DNA of 64,000 bases from Bacillota bacterium. Its GTDB lineage: Bacteria; Bacillota; Clostridia; Acetivibrionales; DTU013. The translations under genes and the position numbers were made by a program. The notes below the pieces were generated by a model. It made no database searches. It was given only the letters and a program-made list of their open reading frames with translations, and was not told the DNA's origin. Location of the stretch: assembly GCA_023411575.1 (NCBI GenBank), contig JAEYOP010000023.1:8491-72490 (forward strand), read 5' to 3'. The first letter of the stretch is position 1. Each line of letters starts with the position of its first letter. Below are positions 16,777 to 26,551 of this stretch, piece by piece.

Positions 16777-17138
16777 GACAACCCCGCCAGAGTATTGCTT
16801 GAAAGCATACACATAAACAAATAAACTATATAAAAGAATGGATTGCACATAATGACGGTGACTATTGATAGCGCACGTCCCAATTTCCCTGTTTTATTCC
16901 ATCGGAGGAGGGAAATAATGCTGATAACTGCTCCGATTCCCGGCAAAATAGCCGTTACCCAAGAAACGATGTTAGCCGCTGTTTTAGGAATATCCCCATA
17001 GGTTTTTGTAAAAAGACCGGCGAGAAAAAGTATAATGGGACCGGCAAGCATGAGCAGAAATCCGATTATTGCTGCCTTGTTTTTTAATACAATACTTGTA
17101 GACTGCGTTTCAGTCACAATCCTATTTGTGTTTTCCAT
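16767..17138 (-). CDS. Small membrane protein, unknown function
   Basis: About 123 residues with a polar N-terminus and three hydrophobic segments (AAIIGFLLMLAGPIILFLAGLF, IVSWVTAILPGIGAVISIISLL, ALSIVTVIMCNPFFYIVYLFM). The overall look is of DUF4190-type small membrane proteins. The start at 17138 is preceded by AAAGG at a good distance; the ATG nine bases earlier sits directly on that site. It is transcribed with the PstS-like gene, whose start it overlaps. Confidence 0.6.
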   Translation of the reverse strand: MENTNRIVTETQSTSIVLKNKAAIIGFLLMLAGPIILFLAGLFTKTYGDIPKTAANIVSWVTAILPGIGAVISIISLLRWNKTGKLGRALSIVTVIMCNPFFYIVYLFMCMLSSNTLAGLSWM

Positions 17139-17162
17139 TTTCTTCATCCTTTCGGTTACTAT

Positions 17163-17357
17163 TTACAACATAGAATAAAAATTATATTTTGTCAAATGAA
17201 GTATCCCGCAATCATGCAAAGTGTAAAGCGAAGATGCTTTTCCATAAAACTCCTTTACTAAGTCCTCGCTTTTTTTAGTGGTGCTGTATAGGCCTTGTCG
17301 ATTGCAAGATTCCAAATGGACTGCGATCTGCTCCAAATAGCGCTTCGCGGCTTTCAA
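17163..17357 (-). pseudogene. Short open frame, probable gene remnant
   Basis: The frame reads KAAKRYLEQIAVHLESCN and on to HDCGILHLTKYNFYSML. It stays open upstream to about 17430 (LRFHGINADLRALRGETK) but has no ATG or ribosome site, only a TTG at 17357. It lies in a decayed stretch and is probably the tail of a lost gene. I do not recognise it. Confidence 0.25.
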
Positions 17358-17470
17358 AAAGTCAGCTTTTGTTTCACCCCTTAAAGCCCTTAAATCAGCA
17401 TTAATCCCATGAAACCGAAGGGTTTATACTTCTGGACAATAAAATAAAATTTCACAACTTTGCATTACAC

Positions 17471-17971
17471 TCATGCTCCACCCAGCCATTGGTCGGCGTG
17501 GTGACCGCCGTGCCAATACCAATGAGGATGGTCTAATTGCCACAGCGCGCTGTCTCGATAGTATTGTTTCTCTCGTTCAAGAAGTTCATCGTTGTCACGG
17601 TAGGACACTTCACGCACAATCTCCATTTTCCCGTTTACAAGCGCCCTTTCCACCAATCCGTCCCAATCGGTCTCCAATTCATTCGTAACGACATATTCCC
17701 CATCTATAAATTTATAAATCATGCCCCCCCAATATGCTGCACCTGAACCTCCGGCTGAGTAAATACACTTTTTCTCCGCATCAAGTGCGGGGTTACAAAT
17801 TTCAGCAAATGACTTTGACGCTACAAACGCTGATGTGTCCGTATCCCAAAGCCAACAGTCATACCACGTATTGCTGTGCGCACCCCCGAAGGTGTTCAGG
17901 ATGATCACATCCTTATATCCGTCGAAGTTCACATCTGCAACGCGAATACAAGCACCACTGCATCCATAATA
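17471..17971 (-). pseudogene. C-terminal fragment of an FG-GAP/XAC2610-like protein
   Basis: The frame opens right after a TGA at 17972-17974 and reads CIRVADVNFDGYKDVIIL, a calcium-loop-like repeat, then WYDCWLWDTDTSAF, then a typical C-terminus. No start codon with a ribosome site precedes it, and a terminator hairpin lies just upstream. It is the 3' part of a lipoprotein-type gene that lost its 5' end. The lipoprotein signal fragment at 18866-19267 may be the matching 5' part of this or a related gene. Confidence 0.55.
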
Positions 17972-17991
17972 TCACATTGTCTTGCAAAAAG

Positions 17992-18033
17992 AAAAAGACA
18001 TGCCTCCTCCTTGGCGGAAAGCTATGTCTTTTT
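17992..18033 (-). terminator. Terminator hairpin after sodA
   Basis: AAAAAGACAT (17992-18001) pairs with ATGTCTTTTT (18024-18033) around an inner GCC/GGC-containing loop. On the minus strand it ends in TCTTTTTCTTTTTG and lies 22 bases past the sodA stop. Confidence 0.65.
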
Positions 18034-18054
18034 GGAGTAACCGCATGCCCTTTT

Positions 18055-18693
18055 TTATCTTGACCTATTTGCCATGCAGTTCTTATAAAGTTCTCCGGCT
18101 CGCTCCCAATTTGCGACATTGAGCCAATCATCGATATAGGCTGCCCGCTCGTTATAATGCTTTAAATAATACGCATGTTCCCAGACATCAATGGCCGCAA
18201 CGGGACACAAATTTTGCACAATAGGCGTGTTCTGATTTGCCGATGTCACAATTTTAAGTTTACCGCCCTGATCCACGACAAGCCATGCATATCCTGAGCC
18301 GAATACAGACAACGCCTGTTTTTTGAACGCATCGTAAAACTTTTCGACAGACCCGAAATCCCGCACGATTGCGTTATAAAGCATCCCGGCCCGCGAACGC
18401 GTCTCCAAATTGGACATGCCGTTAAAATAAAAAATGTGATTGTAAACACCGCCGCCATTATTGATTACGGACTGCCGGATCGCTGCCGGCAGTCCGTCGG
18501 CGTTATAGATCAACTGCTCCAGCGACCGGTTCTGCAGTTCCGGATAGTCTTTCAATTCGCTATTGAGATTGTCCACATAGGTTTGTAGATGTCTGTCGTG
18601 ATGCAAATACATTGTTTTGGTATCGATATACGGCTCAAGTGCGTCGTATGCATAAGGGAGAGGTGGATTTACGAATGGATAGTGCTCATTCAT
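18055..18693 (-). CDS. sodA: Superoxide dismutase, Fe/Mn type
   Basis: 212 residues, a full-length member. LPYAYDALEPYIDTKTMYLHH carries the first metal His. YNHIFYFNGM carries the second, and DVWEHAYYLKH carries the Asp and last His. It converts superoxide to peroxide and oxygen in the cytoplasm, useful for an anaerobe exposed to air. It appears intact although fragments lie on both sides, and it has its own terminator. Confidence 0.93.
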   Translation of the reverse strand: MNEHYPFVNPPLPYAYDALEPYIDTKTMYLHHDRHLQTYVDNLNSELKDYPELQNRSLEQLIYNADGLPAAIRQSVINNGGGVYNHIFYFNGMSNLETRSRAGMLYNAIVRDFGSVEKFYDAFKKQALSVFGSGYAWLVVDQGGKLKIVTSANQNTPIVQNLCPVAAIDVWEHAYYLKHYNERAAYIDDWLNVANWERAGELYKNCMANRSR

Positions 18694-18865
18694 ACAATAG
18701 CCTCCAATTTCAACTTATACATAGCATATTCGTACCATGTTTAAGATGTTAATCCGGTTCCGGTCAAATGGAATCCCGCTAAAATGTTACTCCTCTATTC
18801 TTTTCAGGGATGTCTCTGCGTCAAGCGCTTTCCTTCTGCAGTCTGCACTTCTCGCAGCAAGCTTA

Positions 18866-19267
18866 TTATACACCAAGCATAAACAATTTGGCGGTGACTT
18901 CCGGACTGATTGCCTGGTTTAATTGGCTTATGTTTAAATTTTTGTTGGCATCGGTGCTGAAAAACTCGACCTTATTTTGTAACACCGACTGATACGCGCT
19001 CAACGGTGATATGCCCGACAGCGTGGCTTCAGATGGCGTTTCACCGCTATCTGCCGGAGCGTCACTTGTCGTTATCGCTGATGATGTACCTGCCTGCGTA
19101 GGTAGCGGAATTTCGACAGATGAAAAAGCAGGTTCATCGGAAGACGCTGCAGAACTGGCAAACACGCTGGAAACACCGCCGTCTTTTAAACAGGCACTAA
19201 AAATGAGCAGAAGCACGGACGATAACAGGATAGCAACTGCTCTCTTAGAAAAATGCATATGTTTCAT
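18866..19267 (-). pseudogene. Truncated lipoprotein, N-terminal part only
   Basis: A lipoprotein signal with lipobox LLIFSAC is followed by a Ser/Pro/Thr-rich linker. Then comes the start of a domain (LSAYQSVLQNKVEFFSTD) usually followed by FG-GAP-like repeats in Clostridia. The frame ends abruptly at LFMLGV followed by two stops. The missing domain type is what the 17471-17971 fragment contains, which suggests an ancestral gene broken by insertion of the sodA segment or by deletion between related genes. Confidence 0.55.
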
Positions 19268-19772
19268 TTACAATCACTCCAATATGGTACTTGCAATTAT
19301 ATTTGGCATGCGCTAAACTGTTTGTATCTTTCATAGACTGCCTCCTATGTTAGTTTTTTTCGGTTGGCTAGACCAGCAATTATTCTAACATATGAGGTTT
19401 TTTATGTTCAACGGCATAAGCCTTTTTTCTTCCACCTGCTTAGCAGGTGGTTTTCTTTGTTTCACAAAAAAGGAATGTAGCCAAATACGGCTACATTCCT
19501 CGTGGTGCGAGTGGTACTACAGCATTTTTTAAAAAAGCTAGTGAAATCAATGGTTTACAGGCAGTCAAAAGCAGTATTTATATCAAAACACATTGCGGAT
19601 TAATGACCCTGAGTGCCAAATCAATTACATTTCGCGGATAATGGAAGTGAACAAGTCCGTATCGAAAGGATCTATCACCACCAGATCGTTCAATCGTGTA
19701 TGAGCGTAAGGTTTAGTGGAGCTTGAATTTGGCAATGATAAAATCAACGTCTGCAAATGATTCCAGAAACAT
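19268..19772. other. Intergenic stretch with two hairpins and no convincing gene
   Basis: About 500 bases. CCACCTGC (19432-19439) and GCAGGTGG (19443-19450) form a stem followed by TTTTCTTT on the plus strand, a terminator-like structure. AGGAATGTAGCC (19471-19482) and GGCTACATTCCT (19489-19500) form a perfect 12-base stem with no T run. A short frame at 19447-19641 (GLQAVKSSIYIKTHCGLMTL) is not recognised and is probably a remnant. Confidence 0.4.
19432..19458 (+). terminator. Terminator-like hairpin
   Basis: A perfect eight-base GC-rich stem with a three-base loop and a following T-rich tract. No gene on the plus strand ends just before it, so it may mark the end of a lost mobile element. 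Confidence 0.5.
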
Positions 19773-20132
19773 ATGATATTAGATAGCAAGCCCTTTTTGA
19801 GGAGGGAAAGATTGGAGAAATTATCATGCCACCGTACTTGGATACATGGTCATAACAAGGAAGATGCGAGGCATATTGTCGATAAGCATAGTTTAAAACA
19901 TAATCGCCTTGTGGGGGTCTCGTATCAGACTTCATATAAATCTATGTTCCCGCGTGGTGGGCTCGTCCTCGCAATGCAGGCGGCAATCCGCGGAGAGCTT
20001 GATTTTCTATTAATAACAGACGAAGCTTTGCTGGGGGAGAATGCTCACGAAATCCAAGAACTAGTCAACGCCTTTGCGCATTATAGCGTTCAAGTCAAAT
20101 CATGTAACAAAACTGGCAGCAAAAGTTCTTGA
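19773..20132 (+). pseudogene. Serine recombinase-like remnant
   Basis: The frame contains EDARHIVDKHSLKHN and then GGLVLAMQAAIRGELDFLLITDEALLGENAHEIQELVNAFAHY. These resemble the middle of resolvase N-terminal domains, where a SGxxxxRPGL segment is followed by DxLLxxxxxRLGR. The catalytic start and the rest of the protein are absent, and key residues (the Arg of LGR) are changed. It overlaps the 3' end of jetD by 43 bases on the other strand. Confidence 0.4.
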
Positions 20133-21355
20133 TAACCTGCATAACCTTGTGTCTGAAGCGTCTTGGCGGTTTGTTCCAAATCTGGATTGGAATCGATTGA
20201 CTGCCAACAAAAATCACCCAGTTTTTCCCCGGAGCGGCAGACCGCATAGTCTTTGGGGGTCATGTGCCACAAGTGCAGGTGCCCCTGGTAACGTACCATG
20301 AGTCGTGCCGCGATGGACAAGCCTTCCCTATCAAAGTCTCCGGAGTAGAACAAATCTGTTTTCGAATCATTGAGTAGATCCAGCAGGCGAAGTACCGCTA
20401 CCTGTGGTTGCCCTGAAGTGCAGACTAAGGGTGAGTGAAAGCGGTCCGCATGATCGCAAAGTTGTGAAAAAACCATTTGATTCTCAACCAGATAAACCTT
20501 ACCCGAAGGGCTGGAGGCAGAAAACAGTTTTGCCAAATTCGTTAATGTCAATGTACAAATCTCTCGACGTGAGCGAAAAGTATAAAAAGCAGGATGCTCT
20601 TCGTTGTCATTGCTGTTAAGTACCAACCCCACCTGAGTGACAGAACTGGCAATGCTGTCGCACAGGATGCCACCCTGATAGTATAATTCGTCCCTCTGCT
20701 CTGCACTTTTTGGAAAGTCGCAGTTTGCGCGATACGCGAGAAGATGAAGCAATAGCTTACCCGCTGTTGTGTTCCCATCTAAAGCATGCGGGTTGGAAGT
20801 CGCTTGAGCGCTGAGTACCGCTAATCGGATCGTCTGACCCACATGTGTTTCCAACCAATCTACGCCTTTGCATGCGCTGCATAACGCCGCTGCCGCATCT
20901 CTTTTCGCCATCTCCTGACGAACAAGTATATACCCCCCGCCACGACGTTCTGCCAGAGCAGCGAGCCAGCGGCGGCAAATCTCCGACTGGGCGACCGCCG
21001 CCGTTTGGTCGATAATTTCAGCAAAGGACTGCATTTGTTTCTCGTATTCTTCCTGTTTGGTCCGGAGGGGTTTGCCTGAATAGCACTCCAAAAGAGCCTG
21101 TAGCGTCACACCACGAAAAGGAGTGTTTTGAAGCTCCGATTCAAAATCAGACAGTTTAAATTTTAGCGGTGCTGAAAAGGAGTACCCAAAAAATGCGCGG
21201 GCCGCTTCCAATTCGTCCTCGATTGCGTCTTCTATGCAAATATACCCTTTTGATTCTCCGTAACTGCGGTACTTACGTAACATCTGCGCCATCATACGAC
21301 TGTAAGCGGGGCGCTCTTTGAAATACGCTACGCAATTCGCCAAGTTTTTCTCCAT
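20090..21355 (-). CDS. jetD: Wadjet subunit JetD (type II), Toprim-like nuclease
   Basis: 421 residues of the DUF2399/TIGR02679 type. JetD is the nuclease that cuts circular plasmid DNA once the SMC-like motor has finished loop extrusion. VYLVENQMVFSQL, CTSGQPQVAVLRLLDLL, YSGDFDREGLSIAARL (the Asp-x-Asp metal motif of Toprim folds) and LWHMTPKDYAVC are characteristic. It is the last gene of the jetABCD operon, starting two bases after jetC. The C-terminus is intact. Confidence 0.88.
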   Translation of the reverse strand: MEKNLANCVAYFKERPAYSRMMAQMLRKYRSYGESKGYICIEDAIEDELEAARAFFGYSFSAPLKFKLSDFESELQNTPFRGVTLQALLECYSGKPLRTKQEEYEKQMQSFAEIIDQTAAVAQSEICRRWLAALAERRGGGYILVRQEMAKRDAAAALCSACKGVDWLETHVGQTIRLAVLSAQATSNPHALDGNTTAGKLLLHLLAYRANCDFPKSAEQRDELYYQGGILCDSIASSVTQVGLVLNSNDNEEHPAFYTFRSRREICTLTLTNLAKLFSASSPSGKVYLVENQMVFSQLCDHADRFHSPLVCTSGQPQVAVLRLLDLLNDSKTDLFYSGDFDREGLSIAARLMVRYQGHLHLWHMTPKDYAVCRSGEKLGDFCWQSIDSNPDLEQTAKTLQTQGYAGYQELLLPVLLHDLT

Positions 21356-21357
21356 AC

Positions 21358-24300
21358 TCAGTCCTCCAAAAGGATCTTTTCAGCTCCATTCCATCGATAG
21401 CGTAAAATCGTAACAACCTGGGCATTGGCAGGACGATAAAATTCTGCAATATCCAAGCTGGAAACACAGGGATAGCATCCCCATAGGGCCTGAGAATTCA
21501 TGATATAGTCAAATTGCAGGATGTGCACCAACTCAAACATTGCGCTGATATTTTTATCGTCCACTCCGGCAAAGGCCTCATCCAGCGCCAAAAGCATCGG
21601 GCAGGAAGGGCTACCCTTTTGATATTGTGCGGAAACCGCCGCAAATTGTGGCAAATACATAGCCATTGCTTTTTCACCGCCGCTGAACTTATTAAAAATG
21701 CGGTCGGTCAGTTCTTTTTTTCCTTCACCCTCGCGCTGGAAATATAGGTGAAATTCGTACCAAGTGCGATAGTCCAACACCGCACGAATTAAATCGGCAT
21801 AGTTGAGCGTTTGATCTTGAAGCTCATTATTTTGTCGAAGCGCTTTTATTTTGGCCCGGAAATGTGTAGAGACGCGCTGACTGTCCTCCCGGGTCAGCAG
21901 CGCTTTATCCTTATTAAGCAGCGTTACCAACTGCGCGGTGTCCAACTCTTCGGAGCCTTCCGCCTTTTTGGGCTTCCAGTCCAAACTAAACTGCAACCCC
22001 ATGGAGGTGTTCAGCGTTTTCATCAGGTCGGTCATATTTCGACTCCATTGCTGACTTTCTTCAATTCGGGCCCGCAACTTATGGCTGATCGTCTCGGTCA
22101 GAATGTCCTCAAACAATGTCCGGTCACTTTCTTCCAAAACCGTCATTGTCGTATCAATATCGCGCTGTAACCCGGTCATAAATTCGTAGAGGGATAACTC
22201 CTTGCCGTCTTTCTGCAAGGTGATTTCAAGGCGTTGGCGCATGGCAGGTTGCGCGGGAGCATCAAAAATCGTTTCAATTTTTGGATGATATTTTAAAAGA
22301 GAGTTGTTATGCTGCTGATAGTTGTTCCGAAGCGCTTCTCCGACCTTTTCCGGCGTACGTTCCCGATCCGAGGGCTGTACCTTGCTCCAAACCACCCGAG
22401 CGCATTGTTCCAAATTCATGTCGCCCTTCGCTATCGTCAGACCCAGCGCCAAATCTTCGGAGAAATATTTTTCATATTCGTGCTCATCCATAATTGTTTT
22501 GAGAAGCTCTTGATTATGCCTTTCGACCGATTGCTTTGCATTTTGAATGATAACTTCCAGTTTGATACACGCATCATGCGCTTCTTTGTGCTGTCGTTCC
22601 TGTCTCTCGATCTCACAATCCAGCTCCGCCAACCGACGTGCTCTTTCCTGATTTTCTGGACGGTTTAAAAAATCTTGAATTCCTCGAATCTGCGCTTCAT
22701 AAATATCTATCGTCTGCTGTTTGCGTTGATTTAATCGATTCACCTCATCGGCATGATCGCGTTGTTCCCCGATGGATTCTGTCAGTTCTATGACGGAATC
22801 CATCGTATATTGCAACGTGTTGCAATCACCGATGAGAATCGTGATGAGATTGGCGTATTCTTCGGCGGCCTCCGAAGCCGCCTCATATTCCTCCATCGTT
22901 CTGGCATAGGGTAGCCCTTGGCTCAGTTCCCGGCTTTCCTGCTCCAGCTTAGACAGCTGAAATTTTGCGGCCTGCTCGTCTTCCGTCCGCTTTTTTACTT
23001 CGGCCTCCGCGGCCATAACCTTTTGCTGCGCTTGACTCAGCATATCTAACGCCTGATCCAGATCGTCCGTTGTCGGCATCTGGGTAAGCTCTTGGTTTAA
23101 AAGAGAAAGTCGCCGCTCCAATTCGTCTGCTGCGGCCTGCTTTTCCTTTAATTTTTCTTCCGACAGCTTAAGCCGGTCTTCCAATGCTTGTATTTGTCGC
23201 TCCCAATTGGCCCTACGGGCGGTAGCCCCTACAAAGCCAGCCGGACTTTCGGCCAAACTATATCCCCGGCGTATACCGCAGCGATATCTTCCGTCCAGAA
23301 GCAGCGCGGTATCGGCTCCCAAGTCTGAGCCTGAAATTCCGAGCAGGCATTGAGAAGCTATTTCACAAAAGCGGCTGCCTGCGTCGGGGATTAAATCGGT
23401 GACTGGGTCCGCCACCGGCTGTCCCGGCACCAAAAAGCAGTCGGGATATTGGGACAGGAGTTCTTCTATTTGAGAACGATTCTCTGTCGATACGATCAAG
23501 GCGTCTAGAATTCCCGAATCAGATAGCTGCGCTTCCAGAAGATCACGTGTCGCCTGGGGCAGATCGGGACGAAACTCTACCGTTTCATAAAAGGCGGCGT
23601 AGGGAATACCACGCATGGCAAGGACGGCACGAGTCGCCTCAATCTGCGTCCGACGGAGCGGAACGGGATCCGGACGGTGACGAAGATCGTCAAGCTCTCT
23701 GCGTATTTCCTCATTCTCTTGTTTGAGTTTTTTTAGAATTTGCGCTTCTTCAAGCTGCAGCTTTAATAAATGGTTATGCCGGCTTTGGTAACAATTGTCC
23801 GTAAGTTTTCGAACAGAATTCCAGTCTGCGGGGGAACGGTAACGTATGATCGCCTGCCGAAGGGAAAGCAGTTCATGCTCCGAAAACCGTAATTCCTCAT
23901 TGATGCTTTGCTGTCTGGCGATGACTTCCATGAGGCGGTCCCGTTCCTCTTGTTCCTGCCGCTGAGCATCTCGAAGTTCACTTTTCATCCCTACTTCGGC
24001 AGTAACGGCCTCATCCAACGTATGGCAGGCGGCATCATAAGCCATACGGGCTTGTTCGATTTTTTGCAGACAGGTCAGTTGATCTATCACAAGTTTTTTT
24101 CGGCGATGCAATGCGAAACGAACAGCTGAATGATCCTCATCGGTTGCTTGTTCTCGTTTGAGCCGCCCAGAATAATGATCGTGTTCGTCGCCCAACTGTA
24201 AGATATCATTTTGTCTACTTAATTTCCCAGTGTCATCCAGCATAACTGCTCTGGCGTCTTTTTGTTTTTGGGTGCGGGCTCTAAGCGTTATTTCCTGTTT

Positions 24301-25404
24301 TTCAATGCTTTGCTGTAATTTCAATAATCGGGCCTTATCGGTTTCTAACTGCTCCACATGCTGGGTTAGCATATCCTGCGTAGTTTTCAGTTGGCTTCTT
24401 TTAGCGGTAATGTCATCGTCCCCGATAGCATCGCGCTGGGCCTTTGCTTGTTTTAGCAGGCCGGCCGCCTGTTTCCCAAGCTGAGCACTACGTTCCAGGT
24501 CAGCGGTTTGGCGTGCTAACTCCTCCTGAGCATCCTTTAACTGATTCTTTAATCGTTCAGACTTTTGTCGCGCATCCGTGTAAGCCTTACCCTTTAAACC
24601 CAAAATAAATAGATTATAACGGTTATACTCGTTACGGATCGTGCTGGCATCCCGCATAGCCGCTTGGTAGTCTTTTAAAGTATCCTCCAGCGCATCCATC
24701 CTTTCCATGGTACTGACCATGGCGGATAAATCCTCGTCCGTCAGAACCTGAAGCGATTCATCGAGAAGTTTTTTCAATTCGGTAGGGCGAAATGCACGAT
24801 CCCTAGAAAGCTTGGGCGTTCGCACTTTAATTAACAGTTGAATCAATTGTTCATAGTGACGGATGTCCCTAAATCCGAACAGCCGCGCGTTTACAAGTTC
24901 TTTGTACGAGCCTTGGTTTTCAGCCCAGTTGTCGACATCATTCAAGAGATTTTTCAGCTTCTGCTTGCTTAACGGCATCAACTGTCTCCCTACGGTCTCA
25001 TAAAGCAAAACACCGTTTGCGCCAATCCGCCGTCCGTCGCACAGACAAAAGCCCCAAAAGTCAATTCCTTTACCTCTCTGCGCCCGCATGCCGACGCCAA
25101 TGGTAATATATTCTTCAAGCCCATCCTTTTGAAATTCTAAGTAAAGATAGCCGGTGGATTCCTCCCGTTCTCCGTCGCCCAACAAATAAAAGTCCATTTT
25201 GCGATCCTTAGAGCCAAAAGGATCCAACCGTTCCGGGCTTTTATCGCCATCAAGCAAAAAGGGAATGAAGCTTTGCGTTGTAATGGATTTTCCTGATGCA
25301 TTGGCGCCGCGCAGTAAAATATGGCCGTCTTCCAGAGAAAACTCCTCCCTGTCATAAAGCCAAAAATTAACAAACCCAAGTTTATACATCCTCCATCGGT
25401 TCAC
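21358..25404 (-). CDS. jetC: Wadjet subunit JetC (type II), SMC-like ATPase
   Basis: About 1348 residues of the TIGR02680 type. Walker A GANASGKS (33-40) is near the N-terminus. Long coiled-coil arms follow, with a hinge-like middle, then the signature KFSGGEKAMAMYL and Walker B MLLALDEAFAGVDD near the C-terminus. It is the DNA-translocating motor of the condensin-like complex. I take a GTG start at 25404 because GGAGGTGG lies just upstream and because relatives begin at (N)RWR...GFVNFWLYD. The reading from 25437 overlaps jetB by 56 bases without a ribosome site. The stop is two bases before jetD. Confidence 0.93.
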   Translation of the reverse strand: MNRWRMYKLGFVNFWLYDREEFSLEDGHILLRGANASGKSITTQSFIPFLLDGDKSPERLDPFGSKDRKMDFYLLGDGEREESTGYLYLEFQKDGLEEYITIGVGMRAQRGKGIDFWGFCLCDGRRIGANGVLLYETVGRQLMPLSKQKLKNLLNDVDNWAENQGSYKELVNARLFGFRDIRHYEQLIQLLIKVRTPKLSRDRAFRPTELKKLLDESLQVLTDEDLSAMVSTMERMDALEDTLKDYQAAMRDASTIRNEYNRYNLFILGLKGKAYTDARQKSERLKNQLKDAQEELARQTADLERSAQLGKQAAGLLKQAKAQRDAIGDDDITAKRSQLKTTQDMLTQHVEQLETDKARLLKLQQSIEKQEITLRARTQKQKDARAVMLDDTGKLSRQNDILQLGDEHDHYSGRLKREQATDEDHSAVRFALHRRKKLVIDQLTCLQKIEQARMAYDAACHTLDEAVTAEVGMKSELRDAQRQEQEERDRLMEVIARQQSINEELRFSEHELLSLRQAIIRYRSPADWNSVRKLTDNCYQSRHNHLLKLQLEEAQILKKLKQENEEIRRELDDLRHRPDPVPLRRTQIEATRAVLAMRGIPYAAFYETVEFRPDLPQATRDLLEAQLSDSGILDALIVSTENRSQIEELLSQYPDCFLVPGQPVADPVTDLIPDAGSRFCEIASQCLLGISGSDLGADTALLLDGRYRCGIRRGYSLAESPAGFVGATARRANWERQIQALEDRLKLSEEKLKEKQAAADELERRLSLLNQELTQMPTTDDLDQALDMLSQAQQKVMAAEAEVKKRTEDEQAAKFQLSKLEQESRELSQGLPYARTMEEYEAASEAAEEYANLITILIGDCNTLQYTMDSVIELTESIGEQRDHADEVNRLNQRKQQTIDIYEAQIRGIQDFLNRPENQERARRLAELDCEIERQERQHKEAHDACIKLEVIIQNAKQSVERHNQELLKTIMDEHEYEKYFSEDLALGLTIAKGDMNLEQCARVVWSKVQPSDRERTPEKVGEALRNNYQQHNNSLLKYHPKIETIFDAPAQPAMRQRLEITLQKDGKELSLYEFMTGLQRDIDTTMTVLEESDRTLFEDILTETISHKLRARIEESQQWSRNMTDLMKTLNTSMGLQFSLDWKPKKAEGSEELDTAQLVTLLNKDKALLTREDSQRVSTHFRAKIKALRQNNELQDQTLNYADLIRAVLDYRTWYEFHLYFQREGEGKKELTDRIFNKFSGGEKAMAMYLPQFAAVSAQYQKGSPSCPMLLALDEAFAGVDDKNISAMFELVHILQFDYIMNSQALWGCYPCVSSLDIAEFYRPANAQVVTILRYRWNGAEKILLED

Positions 25405-26551
25405 AAATCTCCACCTCCGTTTCCTGGCTTCTTCCATGATAATCCTTCGGATAATGTCCTATCAGCTTGGCTAGTGCAGGACACAATAAGACATAATCCT
25501 CTTGAACATCCAGTAACATCCAGCCTTTCATATAGTTTAAAAGCTCCTGACAAAGATTCTCTGCGGAAAAAGCCCGGAGTTGACTTCCCCAGCCGTTTCC
25601 ATACTGTAGCTGGCAGCGTGTTACCTGCAATTGGAATTCTCTATGGGTCAGAAGCACCATATCGTCGTCACGCCGAGTGAACACGCCGCTGTTAACCTGT
25701 CCCCTAAGATTAGCGCACAGCAGCAACGTTACATCGGATAGCACCAGATCCCTTGGATGACACGCCCCGAAGCGATTATCATCATGAAGTACAAAGAAAG
25801 CACCGTTTTTATGGATTTGGAGCTCGCCATTCAGCGCCTCATCCAAATATTTATACACCCACTGCCGTTGGTTTTTAATATAGTCATAGTCCGGACGATC
25901 ACTCTCCGACCAATAGAGCGCCGGCGCTAAGGCGAGCTGACGATAGACACGATTGATTCGTTGGCGTCCTCTTTCCCCATTACCTTCCCAGGTAAAAGTC
26001 TCAAAATCTTCCACGGAGTTACAATTGTAAATGTCCCGGCCAAAGTGGATGGTAAAATGGCGCGAAAGACCGGTATTTTCATAGAGGACCTCCTGCTCCC
26101 GGGAGTTGCTGAAGCCTTCGCTGTTCCCATCGTAAACTACCACCAGCCTAATATTTTGCGCATAGCGCAAGACTCGGACAAGAGATTTGCGGTGGGAATA
26201 GCGTGTCCAATCGACCGGGCACAGGTCGGCTACAAAACTTTCAATCGCATCCGTCAAGGAAGACAACAAAAATTGCCCGCTATCATCTTGATCGGCCAAA
26301 TAAAGCAGTAGCGCACAGAACAGGCAATAATCCATCGTGTCGCTGAATTCTTGGATGCCCATCCAGGACATAGCGCGTGGAGGCACCTTTTCCAGTTTGA
26401 TGACCGCCTCATTTACGATGAGATTCCACCCCGTCAGTTCATTTACAAAACGGTGATATTGCGGCAAGGCCCGCCTAATTTCATAATATAATTCTTTTTC
26501 AGCATCCCTTACTATCCAAAAACGGTCCAATAAGCAGCGCATCTCATTCAT
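25382..26551 (-). CDS. jetB: Wadjet subunit JetB (type II), MksE-like
   Basis: About 389 residues of the DUF2398/TIGR02678 type, which in condensin-like complexes binds the kleisin through winged-helix domains. Recognisable stretches are LLDRFWIVRDAEKELYYEIRR, RALPQYHRFVNELTGWNLIV, FCALLLYLADQDDSGQFLLS and DWTRYSHRKSLVRVL, with VYRQLALAPALYW. The start at 26551 follows GAGGAG and overlaps the end of jetA by eight bases. Confidence 0.88.
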   Translation of the reverse strand: MNEMRCLLDRFWIVRDAEKELYYEIRRALPQYHRFVNELTGWNLIVNEAVIKLEKVPPRAMSWMGIQEFSDTMDYCLFCALLLYLADQDDSGQFLLSSLTDAIESFVADLCPVDWTRYSHRKSLVRVLRYAQNIRLVVVYDGNSEGFSNSREQEVLYENTGLSRHFTIHFGRDIYNCNSVEDFETFTWEGNGERGRQRINRVYRQLALAPALYWSESDRPDYDYIKNQRQWVYKYLDEALNGELQIHKNGAFFVLHDDNRFGACHPRDLVLSDVTLLLCANLRGQVNSGVFTRRDDDMVLLTHREFQLQVTRCQLQYGNGWGSQLRAFSAENLCQELLNYMKGWMLLDVQEDYVLLCPALAKLIGHYPKDYHGRSQETEVEICEPMEDV

